64,000 bases of DNA from Amborella trichopoda (Eukaryota; Streptophyta; Magnoliopsida; Amborellales; Amborellaceae). The notes under the pieces were generated by a model, which was given only the letters and a program-made list of their open reading frames with translations, was not told the DNA's origin and made no database searches. The translations under genes were made by a program, and so were the position numbers. Below, one piece after another: positions 22,527 through 32,726 of the stretch (position 1 is its first letter; every line of letters starts with the position of its first letter). The DNA is taken from NCBI RefSeq assembly GCF_000471905.2, contig NW_006499207.1, forward strand, positions 5,122,732 to 5,186,731, in the 5' to 3' direction.

Positions 22527-23659
22527 AGGTCTTCTCTTCTTCTTTTTTGTCTATGGTCTTTAGAAACCCGTCAAAATTTTGTAACCTTTTGAAGCGTGAA
22601 TAAAATTGCTATATCTTTGTTGCTTCTTGTCTCCACTTTCAGTTCACTGATATTTTTCTTTCCGCGCTCCTGCCTCAAACTTTGTCTCTCGCCTTCATTG
22701 AGAAGGGAAATGAGGGGATGAAGTCCAAAGTCTACTAGGAAGGCGTTTGAATCCCTTCATGATTGTTATGAATGCTCGCTAGGGTTTTCGTTCAAGATGT
22801 TTGCATTTTGTTTTTTTTTGGCAAGGTAGTTTTAAAGTCATACAGTCATGGCTATAGGGAGGCACGTTTAGAGTCATGCATTTGAGACTACGAGCAAGAC
22901 ACACGTTTAGGGTTTCTTGCCGGCATAGGGTACACCCTGGATGGTCCTTTCAGTGATGCATTGACCTCCCTCAGCAAAGAGAACTTGCCTTGGGATGAAT
23001 TTGTGCAAGGTAGGAAGAGGGAGAGAGGATCCTGCTTCAACAGGGTTTCAAGGGGATTCGAAATTGCAACCTTGCGCCTCTACGCTCTTTTCTTTTTCCC
23101 CCTTTATTCGGGTGTATGAGGCTCTTGAGCTTGGGGTGTGGGTGCCAAATCTGCGTGGCAAGCAGCCTCCCTTCTGATGCTTTTCATTTTTTCGCCACCA
23201 TGATATACTTTTCCATAGTGCAGGCATTCCTGTGGGAAGGCTGAAAGTGGGTATTTCTAAGGTGCTGGAGACAGGACCTCAAGCCCGCTCGACCTCCTTC
23301 TATTGTGCGACTTCAGCTTCATGAGTTTTCCCCAATGGCAGAGACTTTCCATCTATTAAGACTATTCTATCGCGTTGTAGATACCTTTCCAAGATGGATC
23401 GAAATCTTAAATAGTAGGTCAAGTCGTGCCCTTTTAATTAATGCTAGCGACACCAAGAGTCTTGATTTCTTTCTGCAATATGTCTTCGTTTATTGGGCGT
23501 GAAAGGGGCTATCATCTCGTGCAGCACCATTGTGTCAAAGAGGGTAGGAAACATGCGTGGAAATAGTTCAGTCACAGGGGCCTTGTCCGTCGACTCCTCT
23601 TGGACTGTGATCATATGGGAAGCTTCCAGAGTTTCGAAAGCCTTCTTGAGGTCTTCCAA
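22527..23659. other. Region between the antisense ORF and gag
   Basis: The first part reads as a 3' UTR of the antisense ORF. Around 22830-22920 two short units containing TTTAGAGTCATGC resemble the tandem repeats at 19803-19998. From about 23444 the minus strand continues gag-derived frames (TDKAPVTELFPRMFPTLFDTMVLHEM) of the type found between gag and protease in Tat elements. No protease active-site motif was seen. Confidence 0.4.
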
Positions 23660-23679
23660 GTTGATTTGCCTTTTTTGGA

Positions 23680-25248
23680 TTTAGGCCTCAATGTGCTCCT
23701 TCAGCTGAATGCAGTCCTGCACCAGGTGACTTAGTGTTTGATGATAGGCGTAGGAGCTGGGGTGGTTTACAAGCTCCTCCTGGTCCGGCATTTTGATGGC
23801 AAGAAGGACCACCATATCCTGTTCAATCATCATCCTCAAGAGGGTTGGTACCCACGCCTTATTAAAGCTATATTATTAATTTAGTCTCAGCTCGAACTCT
23901 TCAGTTCGATAATAGCTTTGTGGAGGGCAGAGTTTGTTACAATTTTGTTTTTGAGGCGGTTGCTTCTACCCCCCTCCTCCCCCGCCCCCCCTTGTTTTTT
24001 TGCTATAGTAGTCCCCCGAGAGGTATCCAATGTTGACAAAAGAGCAACATGAGGTATGAGTTGAGAGGCAATCGTGATCGCCATGCTAATTAGATTATTT
24101 TGTTGGTTAGCGCATGGGTTAGGCCTATTGCTACAAGCCTGACCTCCTTCTGAAGTTTGGGCTTGATATCCTCCATGATGTCTTAACAAGCTTTCGATCT
24201 TAGCTGCTTTTGTAATCATGTCAGAGAATGTGGTGTCGTTGGAGGCTTTAACATGTAAGGAGATTTCTTTCCTCATGTTCCTTATGTAGGTTTGTACAGC
24301 CTCCATCTCCCCCATGGAGTTGCTCTGGCACATAGCAAGATCTCTCCACCTCTGGATGTACTGGCCTATTGACTCATCTGTGCTTTAAGCCATCGTGAGG
24401 ACCTTTATGGCTTGGACATCCAGCTCCGCCTCGTAGAAGCGTTTATAGAATAGCTGCTCCATTTCTCGCCAGGAGTACACTGAGTTGGGCGGCAAACGGG
24501 CATACCACTTGAAAGTGGGCCCAATTAGAGTTTCTACAAACTGCAGGAACAACAGTCTGGGGTCTGAAGCTGACTCTTGGCATGCAAACATGAAATGGGC
24601 CACGTGCTGCTGAGGCGAGTCCGTGCCATCGAAGATCAGAAATCTCCCTTTTTAATACCCGATAAGGAAGGGGATATGATTAATAAAAGGCGGATAAGGC
24701 TTCTGGTGTGAAACACTTTCTTGTGTTTTTTACGTTTGTAGGCCTTGGATGCTTTTATTAATCATCCGCTGGACGTCCTCTTGTGTGAACAGCGATGGCA
24801 TAGCTTGGGAAGTAACGTTGGACTGGTCCTTAAGAGAGACAGGGGGATTTGGAGGCCTCAAGGCCTGGGCCAGAGGGGGAGGCTGAGATCTTTTCTCCTC
24901 TCCATGTGACGGTTCGAGTGGAGAGTTTGCCTCTTGATGAGAAGACACCACGGGCTGGGCATCTTCAAGTGCTTTGAGCCAGTCCAGAATTTTGTTTAGT
25001 ACATTCTCAAAGCAAGCCATTGGGTTTTTAGGATCTTCCCCATCATGGCTCGCCGCCATTACCTCGACTTGCTCACCAGAGTCGAGTAGTTTGGCAGGCG
25101 GGGTGACCCTGGTCCTCTTCATGCCTCGATCCGACGCCTCTGGCAACAAAGGTTGGGATTGCCTTGCTTGAGCCTGATATTGCTTTAAGGCAAGTGTGAG
25201 TACCGGCTTTGGACGGCCTTGGGGTCGGACTGGTGTGGAGTCTGACAC
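23680..25248 (-). pseudogene. gag of the Tat-like retrotransposon
   Basis: Starting at ATG 25248, a Pro/Gln-rich N-terminus (MSDSTPVRPQGRPKPV) leads through LFTQEDVQRMINKSIQG to the Retrotrans_gag core: IFDGTDSPQQHVAHFMFACQ, GPTFKWYARLPPNSVYSWREM, YKRFYEAELDVQ and TDESIGQYIQRWRDLAMCQSN. The C-terminal YAYHQTLSHLVQDCIQLKEHIE at about 23684-23757 has the spacing of Tat gag Cys/His boxes, with the first Cys lost. Stops fall near 24730, 24652 and 24388. Gag normally forms the cytoplasmic virus-like particle. Confidence 0.7.
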
Positions 25249-26760
25249 TTGAAGGCCCTGGGGCCATGGTTTGACCTGGATAGGTGCCGGATGGCCTAGA
25301 GGCCATATCTAGTCTACTGACTCTTGACAGCCTTGGGGCCACGGATCAGGTGAAATGGGTCCACCCTCCTGGACTTTGATGACATTGGAAAGAACAATGT
25401 CGTTTGTCTCGGGTTCCTTCGTGGCTTGCAACGGGTGGAACCGATTTTGTTTTTATAGGTCTTTTGAGGCAGAAGACTCTACCTTTTGTTGGAGGGGTGG
25501 CATTTCCATCCCCTTTGCTTATTTAAGCAGCAAGCTCCGGTAAATCTTCCCCTAGAATTGGAAACAATTCCAGTCTTCTTCTTGATAGGCCTGCTCGACG
25601 GATGCGCGTGCAAAGCTGATCAATTTGGGTAAAGTGTGGTGCCCAGGAAGGAGGGAGTTCGCTGGCGGCTTCGATGACTAAGGGTTGTCTAAAGAAGGGG
25701 GGGCTGACTGGTCCTCGCTAATGGAGTCCTCCTATCTGAAGCCCTGCCCCGAGGACTAGCTCACACGTGCATGGAAGGAGTGGAGAGAATGGTGCTCGGG
25801 GGGAACTTCTTCGAGTACCATGTAGCGAGCGGCTTTGGGGCAGTAGGGGGAGGGGCGGATGCCTGTTTCCCTTTTTTGCCGACAGCATTCTTGGACCTGC
25901 ATGTGTATGCCCGATCCTCAGTGGTGCTTGGGGCCGTTCTAGGTCCAACCCCTCGTGAAGCAAGGGACTTAGTATCAGCAATACTCGCCCTTTTATTTTG
26001 GGAGGCCTTAGGGCCTTCAGCATGGAGGTGCATTTGTCCGTGAGACTTTCGATGGTCTCGAAAGTCATGTGCTTGTTTGGCAACGGCCTTTGGGCTGCCC
26101 CAAGCTATAGGGTTAGCATGCATGAGAGGGGTGGTCTTAGGACCACCGGTGTTGTGTCAGAGTCAGAAGAAACCCGAATCAATTGAGGAGAGTGGGGTGG
26201 GCCCTTGGCTGCCCCAACCCGTCATAATGATGGTTAGACCGTCAGCGATGACGTATGTGTAGGTGCGCATGGCGGTTGCAAGGCCGTGCGGGCTGACATA
26301 GAAACTGCTAAAGTGTGGTGTGTTCAGAGACGTGTCAGCGCTAGCGACGCCCTTATGCGACATAGGTGGGTTACCTTTTGGTTACCCGCAGAGATGGTGG
26401 CCTTGTTGGGGCCCTCCGAGCGAAAGGGAGTAGTGGTGCGAGGAACACGTTGAAGTTTGTGACTGACGGGGTGTCTGTCAGTGACAGGGTGCTTGTGCAA
26501 AGTGCCACCCATGCAATTGACATCAATGGATGTCCCTTTGATGTTGGAGGAGGAGGGGCGAGGGGCTTGAGTGCCCGTGCCCCGAGCTTTCCTAGATTGG
26601 ACTAGGATAGCAGGGTCAGCCAGGTCACTCGAGTAGGATGTGGGTGAGGCAAGATCAATTGATCAGCTCGCCATAGGTAAACAATCCCAAATATGGGGAT
26701 GTAGAAATCCCCAATTTGGACAAAGGAAGGATAGCGGGATCCCACTGTTGTCATGACCCT
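25249..26760. other. 5' interior of the Tat-like element, Pro/Gly/Ser-rich
   Basis: Overlapping open frames of Pro-, Gly- and Ser-rich composition occur on both strands (for example 25073-25342 minus, 25718-26123 minus, 25771-26043 plus). Some Tat elements have an extra ORF upstream of gag, and the minus-strand frames could be its relic, but no domain is recognisable. Words such as GGCCTTGGGGCCA recur. Confidence 0.35.
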
Positions 26761-26788
26761 GACCCTGATCGTCCCACCTTACCTTGAT

Positions 26789-26821
26789 GGGGGGGGGGGG
26801 GGGGGGGAGGAGGGGGGGGAG
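26789..26821. repeat. Poly-G tract
   Basis: A run of about 19 G followed by AGGA and further G. Such tracts can form G-quadruplexes and are prone to slippage, so the exact length in the assembly is uncertain. Confidence 0.8.
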
Positions 26822-29739
26822 CGATCAGGCACGGGTTCGTGATCCCCTTGTAGCATTTGACTCTCAGGTAAGAGCGGATTCAACGCCTCTTTCTCGATTA
26901 TCGAGCAAACCAAAGAAAGTAAAGGCTTACATAAGTATAGAATTTAAAATTTAGCCAAACCATTCTTCAAACGATGATACATTACATTACATCCAAAAGT
27001 AATACAACAGAGTTCAAGGCCCCAGACCCAAAGTTGACATAATTTAAAGAAAATAGTACAATCAGGGGGGAGAGCCCGACAACCTGCAAGATGTAAAACT
27101 CTTCCTCCAAGTGGCCACCTTGATCCTTGGCTGCAACCCTTAGCTCCCAACTCCAAACCTGCTACCCTCAGTCTACAAGGAGGAAAAAAAATAATGGAAT
27201 GAGCTCCGACGCTCAGTAAGCAGACCTAGTGTTATGCATTGGTAACAGGTCTATCCAAGATAAATAAACAACTTATTTGAACATAATCAGCGGCAGACCA
27301 GTAGTCTTGTATATTGGTCATCAAGTTAGTACATCAATTATAAACATGATATCCAAGTAACAGTGCATTAATTCTAGACATGGTATCCAAGGGACAATGC
27401 GTCCATTATAGACATATTATGCAGTCATTCTAGTTATAAGAAAGCACAATCACAATTTACCCGTTGCATACTCACTCCCTAATTCACCTGCTCTTGCCAG
27501 TAGAAGCCCTATCCATCAAGCCAAGCCAACCTGTTTCTTAAGACTTCTACCATCCCACAGGAGGGAGGGTAATGACAAGCGGATTAATCCACTTTGTAAT
27601 ACCCTCAACTTACACACACGGTCCCCCGCGCTCATTGGGAGTTCGACAGACCATCAACTTGCAAGGCATCCAATCATATCTCATATCTCATCTCATCTCA
27701 TAAATTACAGGGAGCGACCCTCTATTCTTCCCCAACCCGTTCCTATTATTGTGCAGGCTAAGGAATATGCTGGCATCACTATCTCGATGAACCTAGCTCC
27801 ACTACCGATGGGCTCAGGTCCCACCGCGTAGCGGCTAGTGTTCTCATCAATTAGTCCAGTATCCACTACCAAATAGCTCGGGTGCCAATGCGTAGTGATT
27901 AGCAATATCGTCAATATAATAACACAGTATCAACTACCAATGGGCTCGGGTCCCAATGCATAGTGATTAGCATTGTCATCAATATAATAGCACAATATCC
28001 ACTACCAATGGCCTTGGGTCCCAATGCATAGTGATCAACATTCTCATCAATATAATAGCACAGTATCCACTACCAATGGGCTCGGGTCCGAATGCATAGT
28101 GATCAGCATTCTCATCAATATAATATCATAACAGCATGGCAATCATCACAGGGCATTTATTTCATGATCCATAGCATAACATTCCTACATGAGCAACGTC
28201 AATGGCATTTCGGCACTCATCATGAAACTTCCATCGTGATGCAGTCACATTAATGTTGCAATTATCACTATTTCACAAGGCATGCTGTGGCGAACTCTCA
28301 CTCGCATTATTTTATAGCACGTGCATAATTATCATATACCATTTGCTTATCATTTATTAAGGAAAATTCAATGTTTCGAGTAATAGCTAAGTGAAAAGGT
28401 TAAATTCCTCACTTATCAAAGAAATCGGGCCTCATTGATCAGATTATAGGTTTGGTCCCAAACAAGTAATAGTGGCTGGAAAGTAGTAAGTCATGACGTG
28501 TTCATGCAATTTTGACCATAACTCAAAATTCATAAGGAATTTCAAAAATCTCAAAACATGCAAATTTAAGTTTATTCACAAGGCTTTCCAATGGTGGGAA
28601 TTTGAGGATGTTTGGACATCGTGTTCCAAGCCAAAAGTGCAGCCCAAAAAGAGTCACAGTTGCTGGAATTTACAGCTACGGTGAGCGGTGGCATGTTCAT
28701 GCAATTTAGGCCATGACTTTCGATTCATGTGACATTTTATCATGATGCAAAAAAAGTAAAATTTAACAAGACAGGTGTATCTTTCGTTTAAAACCGATTT
28801 GGACCCATTCAGGCATCGTTCGGTCAACGAAAGGCTCAACGCAAGAGCACTCACAGTTGCTGAAAATATTCTTTCCCACAAGTATTCACATGTTATTACC
28901 CTATCACCTACCATTTACAAGTTTAATTAGCAAGTTTGACAAGGAGATTTCCTTCACAATTTCTCCAAGCTCATTGGGATGGATAAATGTTCATTCTTTT
29001 CATTTTCCATGCATTTCTATATCCTTGCATTTTAATCTACTATTTTCATATTTTGCATATCGCATTACTCCATGGAAATCTCAAGGCACGGCACTAAAGC
29101 CACTTACCAGATCACGGCGCCCCTAAGCTTCCTTATGCAGTTCGTCCGTCGCCCCTTACTCCCTCCGCAGTAGCTTCACTCTAAAAGTCTCACGTGCAGG
29201 TCACCTTTGCTCCAGCCAACCATTGCATTCCACACTAAGTGCTAGAGAGAGAGAGAGTTGAAAAGCAAACGACGATGGGGGAGGGGCGTGATTTATACGT
29301 GTGGGGGTTGGTGCGAACTATTGTGGCTGATGCCGTGGTAGGTAGGAAAAAGGGTTGTAGCTGGCGTCACTTGTGTGGGGCAGCATTGACAACTTTCACA
29401 CAACGCTGACAGATTCGACGCAGCGCTGACCCTGTCGGCGATCGTACACGGTTGGTTGAACGCGCCCAACGTTACTCACACAGCAGAGATGCTCACGGCG
29501 ATACTGATCTGGCTTCCACTCGGCGTTAGTCATGCACTCGTGCGGCGCTGCCTCTTCCTTTCTCTTTCTGCTCCTTCGTCACTGATGGCTTTAAGGTCCC
29601 ATGCGCGGCGATGCTTCTTATGCCTTTCGCACGGGGCAATACTCCTCTCATGCTCACGGCGGTACCCCTTGTTCGCACGCGGCATTACCATCTCTTCACC
29701 CTTGCACGTGGCGTTTGCTTTTTATGCTACATGGGCGGC
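26822..29739. other. Unclassified repetitive insert, probably part of another LTR element
   Basis: No coding domain. Visible structure includes five 66-68 bp tandem units at 27799-28130 and two diverged ~190-bp direct repeats at about 28495-28680 and 28690-28860, each opening with GTTCATGCAATTT and closing with GAGTCACAGTTGCTG or GCACTCACAGTTGCTG. Wording such as AAAATCTCAAAACATGCAAATTT...CACAAGGCTTTCCAATG is typical of plant LTR sequence in my experience. Its composition differs from the gag region, so I suspect a nested element; boundaries are not defined. Confidence 0.4.
27799..28130. repeat. Five tandem 66-68 bp units
   Basis: Each unit runs CCACTACCAATGGGCTCGGG, TCCCAATGCATAGTGAT, then CATCAATATAATAGCACAGTAT. 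The first copy is the most diverged (CCGCGTAGCGGCTAG) and the fifth is truncated. No coding potential. Confidence 0.8.
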
Positions 29740-31406
29740 ACTGGGGACTCTCTCCAGGTCTTCAAAAACGTTTCTCCTTTCTCTCTCTCTCTCTCGTGCA
29801 ATTGCAATGGGGCTCGATTATCCCTCCCCGACAGTTCTCTCTTGGAGGGGACATAAGAGTGCAAGAGAACCCAAGGATTGGGGCTCACGGTTTTGCTCGG
29901 AACTGCGCGTCTCTAGCGAACACGGGTTATTACCTGGAGCTGACAACATGTGTAGGAGAAGAGAGAGAGGACTCAGGATGTGACCCGGCTTGATAGAGAG
30001 AGAGGATGGGTCTGCGCACTCGGAGGGAAAGAACGGGACCACGCGCTCATGGGTATTTTCTCTCTCTGGAAAAGTTTTCTTTTTCCTCTCAACGGGATTA
30101 AGGGTTCAGAAGTAAAAGACGAGTGAAAACAAGCGTTATGCCTCTGTTTTAACGATGAATAATGTTCAATAATCCATCCTTTTACAAGTGACTTAAGCTT
30201 GCTTATATAAAGAACTCATCAAACAGGGTGATTGCTCAAAAATAAAGCTTAATTACAATTAAAGAAATTAAAATAAAATCCTGAAATTAGGTGTAATGAC
30301 CAAAATGCCCCTAAGACCTTTTATGCTAATGACGAAACCATCATTGTTTGAGGGTCCTCCCACCATTGCCAAATCTTGGAAGCTTTTATATGGGTTTGTA
30401 GCGATGGTTCAGCTGATTTGTCGTTATATTCCTAGTGCTTGCTCGATTCTAAGAATTTTGAGGCCCTTTAGTCATGCTAAGGCAGCCTTATCCTACGTGG
30501 TGGAAGTCCAGCCATATTCGTGAACTGTAGTCGTTAATTCCATTCGACCTGTGATGCTCTGAGTCTTTGTTTTTCTTGCATATAAAAGAGGAGACTAGGT
30601 CTATTTTGGCCTTCATTTGCGGCATTTCCTAATTTGGGAGGTCACCGAGAAAAGGAATTTCGATGACCTAGCGAGCTTTCTTTTCCAGTAGTCTTGGGAT
30701 TTGTGCCTATCGGACATTGAATCAGATATACCAGTTGCAGCTCTTTGCGACGTGGTTGCATTGAACTTGTCTTTGTGATGATCTGATGTGCGGATTTCGA
30801 GTTATGCTTCACGAGGTTTGATTCTGGGTCACCTTCTTTCTAGAACCCTGATTTTTGTGGTTTTGTGGTCACCTTCTTTCTAGAAGAAGTTTGATTATGG
30901 GTTGCGCCACAATGCATGCCCTAGGTCAAAATGATGGAGCTGGCACAATCTAGAACATGTCAAAGTCTGAACTTTTTCTGGTTCTAGACGAAGGTGTTGT
31001 GGGTCCTTGGAGTCACTCTCGAGATGCGATCTTGCAATCTCCATGCTTGGGGACTAGGTCAGTGAAGCCGCACCACGATAGTGTAAAACCTACCCATTTT
31101 GAGGCCACATGGGCGTAGACCCCTTTTGGGTGGTCGGATTGAGCCCAAATTTGGTCCTCGAGGGTTTTTCGACATTTTGATTGCAATGGTTGTAGTCTGG
31201 TACTGTTCTGAATCCACTAACATAGGGCTACAGTTGTAAGGTCTTTCCTTGATGCAATAGCATTCGTCCCAAGTTATCTGGTTCGAGACTTATTTTACGG
31301 CATAACTTTGGTCTATCAGTGTCTTGAGTACCAACCAGACCAAGCTGTTACCGTACTATCTTTATTCGTGTGGGAGATGTAAGTGCGTCAAAAATGACGT
31401 ATAATA
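29740..31406 (-). repeat. Right (5') LTR of the Tat-like element
   Basis: Homologous to the left LTR: shared blocks include CAAAATGCCCCTAAGACCTTT, AGTGTAAAACCTACCC, TCGAGGGTTTTTCGACATT and AAAAATGACGTA near the outer end. The first bases on the minus strand are TATTATACGTC where the left copy has TGTTGTATGTC, so the terminal TG is mutated. The minus strand has TTTATATAAGC at 30201-30212, a likely promoter TATA box. Homology to the left copy fades below about 29740, so the U5 end and primer-binding site cannot be located. Confidence 0.65.
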
Positions 31407-31466
31407 CTGGACTGCAAAAAACATTTGGTCCAGCACCCTATATGCCAAATTGCATTACTAGAGAAT

Positions 31467-31497
<31 letters not shown>

Positions 31498-31907
31498 GAT
31501 ATGAGTTTTAGGTAGAGAGAAAGAGAGGATATGGGTTTTTATTTTGGGAGAGAGACAGTGTGCGTAGAGAGTCACGTGACTCCAAAAGAGGGAGAAGAGA
31601 GAAAGTAAAGGCATTTTTGTCCTAAATGATTTTGAGAGTAAATATAAAGAAAAATAATATTAGGGTTTAGAATGAGATACATAAAATTTTAAGGGATAAA
31701 ATGTCTAGAAAGTTGAATTTGAGGAGTATTTATAATTTTCCCTTTCTTTTATTCTCTCTTGTATTCCTTGTTTTAACTATAGAAGTTTGCAAATGAACAC
31801 ATCATACCTGACGTTTCTATTAACTATATGGAATATCAAATGCTCCTACGCTATGGTCATAATGGAGCCAAAACCAACACGTAAGAAACTTGAAAAATTT
31901 AAGATCA
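31407..31907. other. Spacer between LTR and assembly gap
   Basis: Contains a GA microsatellite at about 31465-31496, and the phrase AGAGAAAGAGAGGATATG occurs twice (31489 and 31515). The remainder is AT-rich with no gene. The expected continuation of the plus-strand Tat integrase is not present here, which argues against a simple nested insertion. Confidence 0.5.
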
Positions 31908-32073
31908 NNNNNNNNNNNNNNNNNNNNNNNNNNNNNNNNNNNNNNNNNNNNNNNNNNNNNNNNNNNNNNNNNNNNNNNNNNNNNNNNNNNNNNNNNNNNN
32001 NNNNNNNNNNNNNNNNNNNNNNNNNNNNNNNNNNNNNNNNNNNNNNNNNNNNNNNNNNNNNNNNNNNNNNNNN
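31908..32073. other. Assembly gap (166 N)
   Basis: Unsequenced bases. The gap directly abuts the left arm of a long-inverted-repeat MITE (32074), and the missing piece should include that MITE's first ~15 bp. Palindromes of this kind often break assemblies. The open frames that span the gap are meaningless. Confidence 0.95.
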
Positions 32074-32491
32074 AATGCCTATAGGCGAAAATAAACAGTG
32101 ACTTTGCATATCCTCATCACCGTTCAAAGTTCATTGCAAGAGAATGTCCTATAGTGTTTCATTTTTCATTTTTTTTTACAAATCGGAATGATCTGAAATT
32201 TGAAGCGTATGTACATCTTAGTGAGGCGCACCTAATAAAATATTAAAAAAAATAATTCACAAAAAATAATTGACCAAAATACCCCCAAAACTTTTTAGGG
32301 GTATTTTGGTCAATTTGTTTCGTGTAAAATAGTTTTTTGATATGTTTTGTAGATTCTCCTATTTTTTATAAACACACTCTCAAATTTTTAGGTCATTTTT
32401 TATTTGTAGAAAAAAAAAAAAAATACTACCAGACAATCGTAACTGTACGATGAACTTTGTATGGGATAAGCGTAGGCAAAATCATTGTTCA
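32074..32491. mobile_element. Foldback MITE copy 1
   Basis: Two long arms in inverted orientation: the left arm opens CCTATAGGCGAAAATAAACAG and the right arm closes GATAAGCGTAGGCAAAATCATTGTTC. The centre is a near-perfect palindrome, TTGACCAAAATACCCC followed by GGGGTATTTTGGTCAA. It is non-coding and nearly entirely arm, and could form a hairpin. Related copies are at 32513-36601 (interrupted) and 37176-37625. Confidence 0.75.
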
Positions 32492-32726
32492 TATATATAT
32501 ATACATATACATGGAAAATTCTTCCCAACGCCTATAAGTGAAAATGAACAGTGATTTCGCCTACCCTCATCACCGTCCAGAGTTCATCGCATGGTCACGA
32601 TTGTCTAATAGTGTTTCATTTTTTATTTTATTTTTCTACAAATCGGAATGATCTGAAATTTGGAGCGTGCATACATCTTAGTTAGACACACCTAACAAAA
32701 ATATAAAAAAAATAATTCACGAAAAC

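Larger units (their letters stand above)
15424..31406 (-). mobile_element. Tat-like LTR retrotransposon, about 16 kb, rearranged and defective
   Basis: Two long direct repeats, 15424-17390 and about 29740-31406, enclose minus-strand retrotransposon sequence: gag (25248-23680), the integrase C-terminus (20490-19985) and a 3' minisatellite (18452-17776). Orientation rests on gag, the integrase remnant and a TATA-like site on the minus strand of each LTR. RT, RNase H and the integrase core are absent. No matching target-site duplication was found: tcaaa precedes 15424 but ctgga follows 31406. The element may thus be rearranged, or the two LTRs may come from different insertions. The interior between 25.3 and 29.7 kb looks foreign in part. 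Confidence 0.65.

Noticed and set aside
27799..28130. Regular repeats resembling a CRISPR array
   Set aside because: Units are contiguous with no unique spacers, and the context is plant retrotransposon DNA.
29456..29993. Two overlapping plus-strand open frames of 175 and 130 codons
   Set aside because: They overlap the LTR and the repeat next to it, run opposite to the element, and have no recognisable domain.
31787..32127. Open frames spanning the N run
   Set aside because: They exist only because unknown bases contain no stops.
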